From: Fusibacter sp. A1
GTDB taxonomy: Bacteria > Bacillota > Clostridia > Peptostreptococcales > Acidaminobacteraceae
Direction of reading: 5' to 3'
DNA: 64,000 bases
NCBI RefSeq assembly: GCF_004125825.1
Contig: NZ_QQWI01000006.1
Location: 62,001-126,000 of the forward strand
The notes below the pieces were generated by a model. That model worked only from the letters and a program-made list of their open reading frames with translations. It had not been told where the DNA came from and made no database searches. Position numbers and translations under genes: made by a program. Shown one piece after another: positions 40,475-49,808 of the stretch (positions are counted from its first letter, which is position 1; every line of letters starts with the position of its first letter).

Positions 40475-42718
40475 ATGACTGAATTATTAGCGCCAGCAGG
40501 AAGTATGGAAGCTCTGAAAGCTGCAATTTCCAACGGTTGTGATGCGATATACTTAGGAATGCAAAAATTTGGCGCACGTGCATACTCATCCAATTTCGAC
40601 TTGGAGTCGTTGAAAGAGGCTGTTGAGTATGCGCACCTGAGAAATGTTAAGATCTTTGTTACAATGAATACCATCGTTTTCGAAATCGAACTGGATGAGA
40701 TGAAAGAACAGATTCAAAACTTAAATGAAATCGGTGTTGATGGCATTATCGTCGCAGACCTTGCCGCTTTCGATTTTGTCAGCAAAAACTTTCTTGATAT
40801 GGAAGTACACTGTTCCACACAAATGGGCATAGACGATCTGGACGGGACTTTGCTATTTAAAGAACTTGGTGCCAATAGAGTGGTTCTATCCCGTGAGGTA
40901 GATGTTGAAAAAGTAAAAGAAATCAGAAAAATCGCCAAAATCCCTTTAGAAATATTTGTTCACGGTGCCTTATGTGTATCCTATTCAGGAAACTGCCTGA
41001 TGTCCGGATTAATCGGCTATCGCAGCGGAAATCGCGGTAGATGTGTCGGTTCATGCCGTAAAGAGTATGAACTTATTGACACGACAACGGATACAGTTTT
41101 ATCGAAAAACTACATCCTATCACCTAAGGATCTGAACACCATCGATCATATTGAAGAGTTGAGGGAAATCGACTCCTTAAAAATTGAAGGTCGCATGAAA
41201 GAATCTGCCTATGTCGCTAATGCCGTATCAAACTATCGCAAGGCCTTAGATCGTAAAATAACCGAAGTAGATAAGGAAAATCTTAGCAAGACATTCAATA
41301 GGACATTCACCAAAGGCTATTTGTTTAACGAGGCAAAAAAAGACCTTACTAATATTGAGAGGCCTAACAATTTCGGCTTTGAAATCGGTAGAATCAGCAA
41401 GTGTGTCAAGGATACCTATGAAATAACACTCACGCGTACTTTAAACCAAAACGATATCATCAGAATCAGCCATGACAACGAGGATATCGTCTTAACCGTA
41501 GCAAAACTGTACGATAAGGATGATAATTTAATCAATAAAGCAGAAACTGTCTGCTATATAAAAATCAAAGAAAAGTTGTCTAGGGGCGATGTTGTCTATA
41601 TCACAAAGGATTATGCCTATTACAAAGAGTTGGAACAGTCACTGGAGAACGAGTTTAGGCGTTTTAAGCTCGATATCAGCGTATATGCCTATCCAGATTC
41701 AAGTCTGATCATCAATGCGGACGGCATAGGGTTCAGCTATTATTATGAAAGCGGAGAAACGCTAAGTGAAGCAATCAATAACCCAACGACCAAAGAACAG
41801 GTAATCAAACAGTTCTCAAGATTGAACGATACCATCTTCGACCTTGGGCGTGTCGATTTTGAAGCCTACAATGTGTATATTCCTGCCAAACTCTTAAATG
41901 CGGCAAGAAGAGAAATTGTTCAGGGCCTGTATGACTTAAAACACAACAGTCAAAAGAAAAGAACCAAGGCTTTGAAATTAAAAGAAAAAATAAGCTTTGC
42001 TCCACAAAAGCCCTACCTTACAGCCACGGTAACAACAAAAGAGCAATATGACGCTTGCATGAGCTTTGGCATTAAGGAAGTCTATTTTGAAAACGTCGTT
42101 AGAAGAAACCAGAACGAGTATAAGGAAAAGGAAGGCCAGCTGCTTATCGGAGGCTACGGTGGAATTCACCACTACAGACAAATCAATCCTTTTATAACGG
42201 ACTATTCTCTAAATGTCGTCAATTCCGAAAGCTGTTATGAACTCTATAAATTAGGTGCTAAACGGGTGACCTTGTCTTATGAACTCAATAAGAGACAGAT
42301 CGACGATTTAGTTGTTGCCTATCAGGAAAAAAACGGCGGCTATCCTGCTCTTGAAATGATTGTATATGGCAAGGCTCCCTTGCTGTTTACAAAATATTGC
42401 CCGCTAGAAAAAATGAATCAATGCGGAAGCTGCAAAACGAAGGCCTATGAGCTAAAAGATGACCACGGAAGCTTCCCAATCCTTTGTCATGAGGATTGTT
42501 CAACGACGATCCTTAATGGTAAGACACTTAATCTTCTAGATGAACTTCAAAGCATAAAGGCTGTCGAAGCATTTAGATTAAACTTTACCGTCGAGTCAAA
42601 AGACGAGGTGATGAAAACGCTTAAGAATGCCCTTGGCAAACTAAACGGTACAGTGGATGAATCTGTCTTTAATCAAGAAACAGACACAAGAGGACATTTC
42701 AATAAGGAAATCATGTAG
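40475..42718 (+). CDS. U32 family peptidase
   Basis: 747 residues. LLAPAGSMEALKAAISNGCDAIYLG, then (separately) VHGALCVSYSGNCLMSG, YRSGNRGRCVGSCR and LKIEGRMK are the U32 signatures, with conserved cysteines. The C-terminal part has another Cys set (KYCPLEKMNQCGSCK). U32 proteins include collagenase-like proteases and RlhA, which hydroxylates 23S rRNA using iron-sulphur chemistry; which applies here is open. GGAGG precedes the ATG. It is the second gene of the HTH-U32 unit, ending at a strong terminator. Confidence 0.85.
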   Translation: MTELLAPAGSMEALKAAISNGCDAIYLGMQKFGARAYSSNFDLESLKEAVEYAHLRNVKIFVTMNTIVFEIELDEMKEQIQNLNEIGVDGIIVADLAAFDFVSKNFLDMEVHCSTQMGIDDLDGTLLFKELGANRVVLSREVDVEKVKEIRKIAKIPLEIFVHGALCVSYSGNCLMSGLIGYRSGNRGRCVGSCRKEYELIDTTTDTVLSKNYILSPKDLNTIDHIEELREIDSLKIEGRMKESAYVANAVSNYRKALDRKITEVDKENLSKTFNRTFTKGYLFNEAKKDLTNIERPNNFGFEIGRISKCVKDTYEITLTRTLNQNDIIRISHDNEDIVLTVAKLYDKDDNLINKAETVCYIKIKEKLSRGDVVYITKDYAYYKELEQSLENEFRRFKLDISVYAYPDSSLIINADGIGFSYYYESGETLSEAINNPTTKEQVIKQFSRLNDTIFDLGRVDFEAYNVYIPAKLLNAARREIVQGLYDLKHNSQKKRTKALKLKEKISFAPQKPYLTATVTTKEQYDACMSFGIKEVYFENVVRRNQNEYKEKEGQLLIGGYGGIHHYRQINPFITDYSLNVVNSESCYELYKLGAKRVTLSYELNKRQIDDLVVAYQEKNGGYPALEMIVYGKAPLLFTKYCPLEKMNQCGSCKTKAYELKDDHGSFPILCHEDCSTTILNGKTLNLLDELQSIKAVEAFRLNFTVESKDEVMKTLKNALGKLNGTVDESVFNQETDTRGHFNKEIM

Positions 42719-42726
42719 GAATAATC

Positions 42727-42768
42727 AAAAGCGCTTCATTGGGTTGATCACCCCAATGAAGCGCTTTT
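42727..42768. terminator. Strong bidirectional terminator
   Basis: A 17-bp stem (AAAAGCGCTTCATTGGG with its complement, about 8-base loop), between U32 and the convergent MFS gene. Confidence 0.85.
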
Positions 42769-42775
42769 CTTCTGT

Positions 42776-44026
42776 TCAGTTTTCCTGAGAGTTTGTTTTT
42801 GTACCTAATTTCAATACCAGCATCGCTATTCCTAAAAAGACAAATAACATGGTCATGCCAAAATAATCAGCAATCGCCCCACAGAGCGGACCTAAGATGA
42901 TCATACTGAGCGCGCTAATCTGACTTTCTACAGAAAGTGCTGTCGCGCGTTCTTTCTTCTTCATAAAATGGCTGGCCGTGACTAAGAACAAAGGCCTTCT
43001 TACGTCTTTGATGATGTAGATGAAGAAAAATCCTCCGATCACCAGCACCATGCTGTTTAGTCTAAGTCCCAATGCCACTACAAACAACATGATAATCATC
43101 GCACTCAGTAGATCGTCGAATCGATGCTGGGCCTCCTTGTCGCTCACCCACTTATGCAGATTCTTTGAAGCATAGGCGCTGACTAGATTGAAGATGCCAT
43201 AGACCAGTCCAAGCACAATTTTTACCGTATCGTCCGCCGATTGACTCATCAGAAATACTATTCCTGTAGACAGGATCACCCCCTGAAGGATCGGCTGTAT
43301 GTAATGTTTGATCGTCTTAAAGAGACCTGTGAACACTGCAGAGTTGATAAGGACATCACGCAGGTTCCTTTGATTTAAAATACTCTTCACCGTGGACCGT
43401 CCACTCCTAAAAAAGTCGCTCAGATGCATCGTCTTGTGAGTCGCCTCATCCAGCGAATGCGGATAGCTCCAAATCAGGATAAAATCGATGATGAAGGGAA
43501 TCACTGAAAATAGAAAAATAAGTTTGAGTGAAGGCAGGTAAAGTGCCAGAACAATCGCAAGCATCGCAGAAACCGATGATCCGACCAGGGAAAACGACCT
43601 GGTTCGTCCATAGACCTTTGTCTTATAGTTCTGCCACCCCTTCTGTTCGAGATAACTTAAGATCATTGCCTTATGCGTACCGGACCTGAAGGCCTCACCC
43701 AGTCCGTAAAAGAACATGGCCAAAAGATAGATGAAAACACTCTTGCCGATAAATAGGCCTATAAATGAGATGATGTAAAAGACAAAGCACATCATCAGTT
43801 CTTTCTTCTTGCCAAAATAGTCCGCAATGATTCCCGACGGAACTTCAAAAATATAGGTGGTTGCCTCTCTTACTGCGAACAGGTATCCAATGCTTAAAAG
43901 TGACATTCCATCTCCAAGCAGGTACAAAAGCAGATAAGGTTCAAAAAACTTAAGGTTCTTTAAAAAACCATACCAGCTGAATTTCTTAATTTGATTGTCT
44001 TTTTTTATCAATGCCTCAATCGTCAT
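42776..44026 (-). CDS. MFS transporter
   Basis: 416 residues, about twelve helices. GYLFAVREATTYIFEVPSGI and the loop DYFGKKKELM after TM2 are the MFS motif A region. Family membership is clear, while the substrate is not. GAGGAGG fits an ATG at 44026 (a second in-frame ATG at 44032 is too close). It is divergent from the DUF3787-like gene with its Fur-box, about 60 bases away, so it may also be iron-controlled and could export a siderophore or metal chelate. This is inference. Confidence 0.8.
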   Translation of the reverse strand: MTIEALIKKDNQIKKFSWYGFLKNLKFFEPYLLLYLLGDGMSLLSIGYLFAVREATTYIFEVPSGIIADYFGKKKELMMCFVFYIISFIGLFIGKSVFIYLLAMFFYGLGEAFRSGTHKAMILSYLEQKGWQNYKTKVYGRTRSFSLVGSSVSAMLAIVLALYLPSLKLIFLFSVIPFIIDFILIWSYPHSLDEATHKTMHLSDFFRSGRSTVKSILNQRNLRDVLINSAVFTGLFKTIKHYIQPILQGVILSTGIVFLMSQSADDTVKIVLGLVYGIFNLVSAYASKNLHKWVSDKEAQHRFDDLLSAMIIMLFVVALGLRLNSMVLVIGGFFFIYIIKDVRRPLFLVTASHFMKKKERATALSVESQISALSMIILGPLCGAIADYFGMTMLFVFLGIAMLVLKLGTKTNSQEN

Positions 44027-44084
44027 CCTCATTCCTCCTCACAACCAGTATATCTTATTATAATGAAAACGACACCAATAATAA

Positions 44085-44113
44085 TTGACAATCATTATCA
44101 TTTGGGTTATAAT
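44085..44113 (+). promoter_or_regulatory. Sigma-A promoter overlapped by a Fur-box-like site
   Basis: TTGACA (44085-44090), 17 bases, TATAAT (44108-44113) is a perfect consensus promoter. The spacer carries TGACAATCATTATCA (44086-44100), which matches the Fur 7-1-7 consensus TGATAATnATTATCA at all but one position. A repressor bound there would block RNA polymerase. The site also lies between the two divergent starts. Confidence 0.75.
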
Positions 44114-44149
44114 AAAGTCAGAATATTATGAAAATACAAGGAGGTTAAC

Positions 44150-44308
44150 GTGGAAAAGAATATGGAACTTTTAAAACGAAAGATTGCCCATTCCGATACG
44201 GAAGCTTGGGCAAATGTAGACCACTATAAAGATGAGTCACACGTTTCCGTTCCGAGTGAGGAATCAGTGGAGAATCAAATGGATTGGTTACATGTAAATG
44301 AGAAGTAA
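44150..44308 (+). CDS. Small DUF3787-like protein, probably Fur-regulated
   Basis: 52 residues. HSDTEAWANVDHYKDESHVS followed by VPSEESVENQMDWLHVNEK is the pattern of DUF3787-type small proteins of Clostridia (AWAN, then IPSE...V..A..WV..NEK). The start is GTG with AAGGAGG and a 5-base spacer. It is preceded by a perfect promoter with Fur-box and followed by a terminator, so it is a single-gene iron-responsive unit. It is too short for routine gene-finders. Biochemical function is unknown; family members are noted as spore-associated in some species. Confidence 0.75.
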   Translation: MEKNMELLKRKIAHSDTEAWANVDHYKDESHVSVPSEESVENQMDWLHVNEK

Positions 44309-44315
44309 GACAAAT

Positions 44316-44353
44316 AAAAAGTGGCGTTCCGTTAAGGATAGCCACTTTTGTTT
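44316..44353 (+). terminator. Terminator after the DUF3787-like gene
   Basis: AAAAAGTGGC pairs with GCCACTTTT (loop of 15), followed by GTTTTG. Confidence 0.75.
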
Positions 44354-44362
44354 TGCATATTT

Positions 44363-44394
44363 TCCCGGTAGTTGAAGGGGGTTAACTACCGGGA
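44363..44394. other. Isolated 11-bp hairpin
   Basis: A perfect stem (TCCCGGTAGTT with AACTACCGGGA, 10-base loop) lies downstream of the DUF3787 terminator. There is no T-run on either strand. The 125 bases to the ABC gene contain no other feature. Confidence 0.4.
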
Positions 44395-44518
44395 TAGTCG
44401 TCTCTTTAATAGGGGGGAGTTGGAGACTCATCTTTGATGATGTAAGTTAATCATACTGTGAATACTTGTCCAAGCTATGAATAATCTATGAACATTTGTA
44501 ACGATTCGGTGAACACCC

Positions 44519-46354
44519 CTATTCGATCGGTTCGTTATTATATTGGTGCATCACCATGGTGTGGTAGTGGCCTTTTTTTTCCATCAACTCCGCATGGTCG
44601 CCTACTTCGATGATCTCCCCCTTATCGATTACCATGATCGTGTCCGCGTCTCTTATTGTACTGAGTCGATGGGCGATGATAAAGCTTGTTCTCCCCTTCA
44701 TCAGTCGAAGCATTCCTTGTTGAATTATTTTCTCAGTTCTCGTGTCCACGTTGCTGGTCGCCTCGTCAAGAATAAGAATTCTTGGATTGGCCGCGATCGC
44801 CCTAGCTATCGTGATCAGCTGACGTTCTCCCTGACTCAGGTTCATGCCGCCGCTAGTCAGCTGCGTCTCATACTTTAGCGGCAACTTATTGATGAAATGA
44901 TCCGCGCACGATTGCTCAGCCGCTAAGACGACATCTTCCATCGTTGCAGCCATGTTTCCATAGCATATGTTTTCTTTGACTGTGCCTGCAAAGAGGTAGG
45001 CATCCTGCAAGACGATTCCAAAGGCCTGATATAGACTTTCCTTACTATAGTTTTTTATTGACGTGTTACCGATTTTTATATCTCCGCTCTGGGCTTCATA
45101 AAACCTAGCAAGCAGGTTCACCACTGTGGTTTTACCGGCACCTGTCGGCCCGACAAGGGCTATCTTCTTTCCTGGAGGCACTTTGAAGGACATTCCCTTC
45201 AGTACCGCCTTGTCCTTATCGTAGCCAAAAGAGACATTCTCGAAAACGACATCCAGTGACGCATCCAAATCAAGCGTCTCCCCTTCCTCACTTTGCTCTT
45301 CAAGCTCATCCAAAAGCTCAATCAATCGCTCACCGCCAGCAAGGGCCTGCTGTATCGTACTGTATACACTGGCTATCTCGTTGAGGGGTCTGATAAACTG
45401 TCTTGAATAAGTGATAAAACTTGCGACAATTCCGATAGTCGTCACACCCTTTATCACTAGCGCCCCACCTGCAAGGGCGATGATGGCAAAGCTCAGATTT
45501 GTAATGACGTTCATCATCGGCATCAAAAATCCGACGGTAATCTGCGCTTTCATGCCTACATCCATTAATCGTTTGCTAGTGGCTGTAAACTCTTCGAGTA
45601 TCTGGTCAGAGCGGTTAAAGGACTGTATGAGCTGAAGTCCCCCCACCGATTCCTCCACTATGCCGGTCATTTTCCCAAGCTCGACAGCTCGCTTTTTGAA
45701 GAGCGGTCTTGCGAACTTGGCGATGGATCTTGTCAAAATGAAAATCAGCGGTGTGACAGTCAGTGCCGCAAGGCTCAGCTGCCAACTCAAGATAAACATC
45801 ATGGTAAGGGATCCTGTCACCGTCAGCGACGCTGCGACCAGCTGTGATAAGGATTCGGTTATCGTGGTGCTCACACTGTCGACATCGTTTGTAAAACGGC
45901 TCATGATATCACCATGGGCGTGTGTGTCAAAGTACTGGATCGGCAGCTTGGATAGCTTATTCATCAAATCCGTTCTCAAGGTCTTGATCATTCTCTGAGA
46001 AACTCCGGCGACCATGCGACCCTGGCTCCAAAGAAACAAGGCCGAACACACATAGACTGCAAGCAGAGTTAAAAGAATGCCAAAGGATAAATCAATTTTA
46101 CTTGCTGTCAAAGACCTATCCACCTGATCGATCCATTTTCCAATCAGATAAGGCGCACACAAACCGAGCAAGGTTTGTGCAACCACAGCAATTCCTAAAA
46201 GAGACAGTATCTTTTTCTCCCCTTTAAAATAGCTCCATAATCTTTTAACCACCTGTTTTAGGTTTTTAGGCTTACTGGTACCAGAATACCGGTCGCTGAA
46301 CCGACCTCTTCTCATTCCTAAATTCGTTTCCACCGGTTTCTTTTCTTGCGTCAT
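44519..46354 (-). CDS. ABC exporter half, canonical Walker B (heterodimer subunit 2)
   Basis: 611 residues: six-helix ABC transmembrane domain (about 50-340) and an ATPase domain. Walker A GPTGAGKTT, signature LSQGERQL, Walker B ILILDEATS with catalytic Glu, and a His switch (FIIAHRLS). The ATG overlaps the end of the partner gene (ATGA). Together with the upstream gene it forms a heterodimeric multidrug exporter like BmrCD or TM287/288: this subunit has the catalytic Glu and the less canonical signature. Substrate unknown. Confidence 0.9.
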   Translation of the reverse strand: MTQEKKPVETNLGMRRGRFSDRYSGTSKPKNLKQVVKRLWSYFKGEKKILSLLGIAVVAQTLLGLCAPYLIGKWIDQVDRSLTASKIDLSFGILLTLLAVYVCSALFLWSQGRMVAGVSQRMIKTLRTDLMNKLSKLPIQYFDTHAHGDIMSRFTNDVDSVSTTITESLSQLVAASLTVTGSLTMMFILSWQLSLAALTVTPLIFILTRSIAKFARPLFKKRAVELGKMTGIVEESVGGLQLIQSFNRSDQILEEFTATSKRLMDVGMKAQITVGFLMPMMNVITNLSFAIIALAGGALVIKGVTTIGIVASFITYSRQFIRPLNEIASVYSTIQQALAGGERLIELLDELEEQSEEGETLDLDASLDVVFENVSFGYDKDKAVLKGMSFKVPPGKKIALVGPTGAGKTTVVNLLARFYEAQSGDIKIGNTSIKNYSKESLYQAFGIVLQDAYLFAGTVKENICYGNMAATMEDVVLAAEQSCADHFINKLPLKYETQLTSGGMNLSQGERQLITIARAIAANPRILILDEATSNVDTRTEKIIQQGMLRLMKGRTSFIIAHRLSTIRDADTIMVIDKGEIIEVGDHAELMEKKGHYHTMVMHQYNNEPIE

Positions 46355-48072
46355 CTTCGCACCTCGCTTCCAAGTTGAGATGCATAGATTTCTGTATAGA
46401 TGGTCGACCTGCCCATCAGCTCCTCGTGTGTTCCCATCGACTCCAGTTTTCCATCATTAAGAACGATAATCTTATCAAGGTCCATCACCGAGGAAATCCT
46501 CTGTGCGACGATGATCGTCGTCATCTTCTCAAATGTCGTCTTCAGTTGTGCTTTCAATTTATTTTCGGTAATCACATCAATGGCACTCGTACTGTCATCA
46601 AGTATTAGAATCTTAGGTTTTTTGACCAGTGCCCTTGCAATAGCGAGCCTCTGTTTCTGTCCTCCGCTGACGTTCACACCCCCGCGACCGATTTTGGCGT
46701 CATATCCGCCCGGCATCCCTTCAATAAATCCGTCGGCACATGCGATTTGCGCATACAGCCTGATTTCATCTTCACCGGCCATTTGATTTCCCCATCTTAT
46801 GTTGTCCATGATCGTACCTGTGAAGAGATTGTTTTTTTGAGGTACCACACCGATGAACTTACGCAGGTGCATCAGCTGATGATCCTTAATCGGTTGACCG
46901 TCTATCGAGATGGTTCCCGAAAGCGTGTCATAATGCCTGAGTATCAGATTGACCAGTGTCGTTTTGCCTGATCCGGTCGATCCGATGATTCCAACTTTTT
47001 CACCTGGCTCAATACGAAAACTGATATCATCAAGAGCAAGCGCCCCTTTTCCGTACGAATAACTTACCTTTTCAAATGCGATCGCACCTTTGATATCAAG
47101 CTCAACACCGCTTTTTCTGTTGTCGATGTCCGGTTTATCAAGGAGCAGTTCGACGATTCTTTCCGAGGAAGCTTTGGCCCGTACAAACATGACGAACACG
47201 CGGGCAAGTACCATCAGTGCAAAAAGAAACTGCATCAAATAGTGTATGACCGCCATGATATCACCAAGACCGAGCACTCCTATCTGAACCCAATATGCCC
47301 CTCGCCACAAGACAAATACCATGGCCAGGTTGACAAACAGGGTCATCATGGGTGGAAAAACCGCAATTGTCCTATAGGTGGTGGCGCTAAGGTCTGTTAA
47401 ACGGACATTGTCCTTTTCAAACTGCTCAAACTCATATCCAAAACGGTTGAAGGCTTTTACCACACGTATCCCGGCCAGCAGCGACTGAATCCTATGATTG
47501 AGCGCATCGAGCGCCGATTGGATCTTACTGAACATCGGATACCCGTAGTTCATATTCATCACGATCGCCATCACGATCAAAGGCAATAGCACCGCATAGA
47601 CATAGCCGAATGCGGGATAGAGTCTAATCGACATGACGATGCTTCCGATTCCGATAAGCGGCGCTTTTAAAAAGATACGCATGACACCCTGTACAAAATG
47701 CTGTACCTGAACCACATCATTGCTGATTCTGGTGATCAGACTTCCTTCGTCATAACTGTCGATGTTCTTTTGGGAAAGCTTAAGCAGACGCGAAAAGAGG
47801 TCCACTCTAAGTTCGGCGCCAAAATGATAAGAGACATGGCTTGCGATGATGTTTCTCATCGTCGCATTGATCGCACCGAAAAGTGCCACACCGATCATCA
47901 CAGCCCCGTACTTGAGCACCTTATCAAGATCTTGATACCTTACACCCTCGTTGATCACGACTGCCAGAAGTGTCGGTTGCAGCACATCGCAAAATGCTTC
48001 AATACTTAAAAAAAGTATTGCGAAAAAGCCCTTGATACCATACTTCTTTATGTAAGTTTTATAATGTTTCAT
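46351..48072 (-). CDS. ABC exporter half, degenerate Walker B (heterodimer subunit 1)
   Basis: 573 residues. Transmembrane domain, then Walker A GSTGSGKTT and signature VSGGQKQR. Walker B reads ILILDDSTS, with Asp in place of the catalytic Glu, and the switch segment is VAQRIS, with Gln replacing His. The first ATP site is thus degenerate, the usual arrangement for the BmrC/LmrC partner of a heterodimer. GAGGTGAAGCG precedes the ATG. It is first gene of the pair. Function: export of drugs or lipids. Confidence 0.9.
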   Translation of the reverse strand: MKHYKTYIKKYGIKGFFAILFLSIEAFCDVLQPTLLAVVINEGVRYQDLDKVLKYGAVMIGVALFGAINATMRNIIASHVSYHFGAELRVDLFSRLLKLSQKNIDSYDEGSLITRISNDVVQVQHFVQGVMRIFLKAPLIGIGSIVMSIRLYPAFGYVYAVLLPLIVMAIVMNMNYGYPMFSKIQSALDALNHRIQSLLAGIRVVKAFNRFGYEFEQFEKDNVRLTDLSATTYRTIAVFPPMMTLFVNLAMVFVLWRGAYWVQIGVLGLGDIMAVIHYLMQFLFALMVLARVFVMFVRAKASSERIVELLLDKPDIDNRKSGVELDIKGAIAFEKVSYSYGKGALALDDISFRIEPGEKVGIIGSTGSGKTTLVNLILRHYDTLSGTISIDGQPIKDHQLMHLRKFIGVVPQKNNLFTGTIMDNIRWGNQMAGEDEIRLYAQIACADGFIEGMPGGYDAKIGRGGVNVSGGQKQRLAIARALVKKPKILILDDSTSAIDVITENKLKAQLKTTFEKMTTIIVAQRISSVMDLDKIIVLNDGKLESMGTHEELMGRSTIYTEIYASQLGSEVRR

Positions 48073-48277
48073 CGCTTCACCTCTTAACTTCTATTATACA
48101 AAAGCAAATTGAGCATGACTACAAACTTTTAGTTGACTGATGAAGCACGTTTAACAAGTGTAAAAAAAAGGTATACATGTTCTATACTACAACTTTTCGC
48201 CTATTCAGGGACAATAGTCTCATGAAAAACAACTTTTGCTCTGATACACTAGTGATTATAGATATATAGGAGGCTTT

Positions 48278-49801
48278 ATGACTAAAAAAACCGCAGTAAT
48301 CGCAGGTGGTGGAGTAGCAGGACTGACCGCGGCAATTGAACTTCTTACCACTACAGATATTGAACCGATTATCTTTGAAATGACAGATTCCATAGGAGGA
48401 ATCTCGAAAACAATCAATTATAAAGGCAACAGAATGGATATCGGCGGTCATCGCTTTTTCTCTAAATCCGACCGGATCATGAACTGGTGGGAACAGATCT
48501 TACCCGCTGATGAAGCACGTGATTCAATTGACGACAAGATCATGCTTGTCCGACACAGAATCTCAAGAATCTACTACCTGAAAAAGTTCTTTGACTATCC
48601 TATCAAGTTGAATTGGAACACCATACGTAATCTTGGACTTCTTCGCATGATTAAAATTGGTTTCAGTTATCTAAAAAGCATGGTGATGCCCATTAAGCCA
48701 GAAGAATCACTTGAAGACTTTTTTATCAATCGTTTCGGCAAGGAGCTCTATCAAACCTTCTTCATGGACTATACAGAAAAAGTATGGGGGGTTCCCTGTT
48801 CACAGATAAAACCGGAATGGGGTGCGCAGCGTATCAAAGGAATCTCCATCAAAGAGGTTATAAAACACGCGCTCAAATCAATTTTCATCAAACAGTCCAA
48901 CTCCGATATCAACCAAAAGGATACCGAAACCAGTCTGATCGGTCAGTTCCTCTACCCAAAATACGGAGTGGGACAGATGTGGGACGAAGTCGGTCAACGG
49001 GTTACAGCCCTTGGCGGTACCATCCATCTGAACAGTAAGGTCGAAAAGCTCGTGATGGAAAATGATATCGCACGAAGCGTGCACGTAAGGAATCAGCTGA
49101 CAAACGAGGTTGAAGTCATCGATTGTGATTATTTCTTATCTACCATGCCGATAAAGGATCTTGTGCAGGCCATGGGTTCCGGTGTTCCAGATGAGGTGCA
49201 CAAGATCGCATGCTCGCTTTCCTACCGTGATTTCATTTCTGTGGGAGTACTGCTTTCAAATTTCAGCCTCGGAAACACGGGTGAGAACAAGGAATCCTAT
49301 AAAATTCCTGATAACTGGATTTATGTGCAGGAGAATAGCGTCAAGATGGGTAGAATTCAAATATTCAACAACTGGAGCCCTTACATGGTGTTAAATCAAG
49401 ATAATATCTGGATCGGACTCGAGTATTTCTGCGATGAGGACGATGAGTTCTGGTCGCTTTCAGACAAAGAAATCTCCTCTTTCGCAGTAGGTGAACTGCT
49501 ATCGATGCACGCGATTGATAAGTCCGATGTCCTCGACAGCACGGTAGTAAGAATGCCCAAGGCATATCCATCCTATATCGGCGCTTATGACGACTTCGAC
49601 TGCGTCAAGGCCTATTTGGACAAAATGGAAAACCTCTACCTGATGGGCAGAAACGGTATGCACCGCTATAACAACATGGACCATTCCATGTTGACGGCAC
49701 TTGAAGTGATAGACAACATACGTACAGGCCGAACCGACAAGAGTAACATATGGCAAGTGAATGCTGAAAACGAATATCACGAAGAGAAAAAGGAAGAGTG
49801 A
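48278..49801 (+). CDS. FAD/NAD(P)-binding oxidoreductase (UDP-galactopyranose mutase-like)
   Basis: 507 residues. [14 protein letters not shown] at the N-terminus binds FAD, followed by [21 protein letters not shown], and a C-terminal [17 protein letters not shown] where the FAD-domain closes. This is a flavoprotein subfamily often found in surface-polysaccharide clusters. Some members are annotated as protoporphyrinogen oxidase-like or UDP-galactopyranose mutase-like; neither is proven here. AGGAGG precedes the ATG. It is 7 bases ahead of the GT-C-like gene and leads the envelope gene set. Confidence 0.75.
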   Translation: MTKKTAVIAGGGVAGLTAAIELLTTTDIEPIIFEMTDSIGGISKTINYKGNRMDIGGHRFFSKSDRIMNWWEQILPADEARDSIDDKIMLVRHRISRIYYLKKFFDYPIKLNWNTIRNLGLLRMIKIGFSYLKSMVMPIKPEESLEDFFINRFGKELYQTFFMDYTEKVWGVPCSQIKPEWGAQRIKGISIKEVIKHALKSIFIKQSNSDINQKDTETSLIGQFLYPKYGVGQMWDEVGQRVTALGGTIHLNSKVEKLVMENDIARSVHVRNQLTNEVEVIDCDYFLSTMPIKDLVQAMGSGVPDEVHKIACSLSYRDFISVGVLLSNFSLGNTGENKESYKIPDNWIYVQENSVKMGRIQIFNNWSPYMVLNQDNIWIGLEYFCDEDDEFWSLSDKEISSFAVGELLSMHAIDKSDVLDSTVVRMPKAYPSYIGAYDDFDCVKAYLDKMENLYLMGRNGMHRYNNMDHSMLTALEVIDNIRTGRTDKSNIWQVNAENEYHEEKKEE

Positions 49802-49808
49802 TCAAGTC

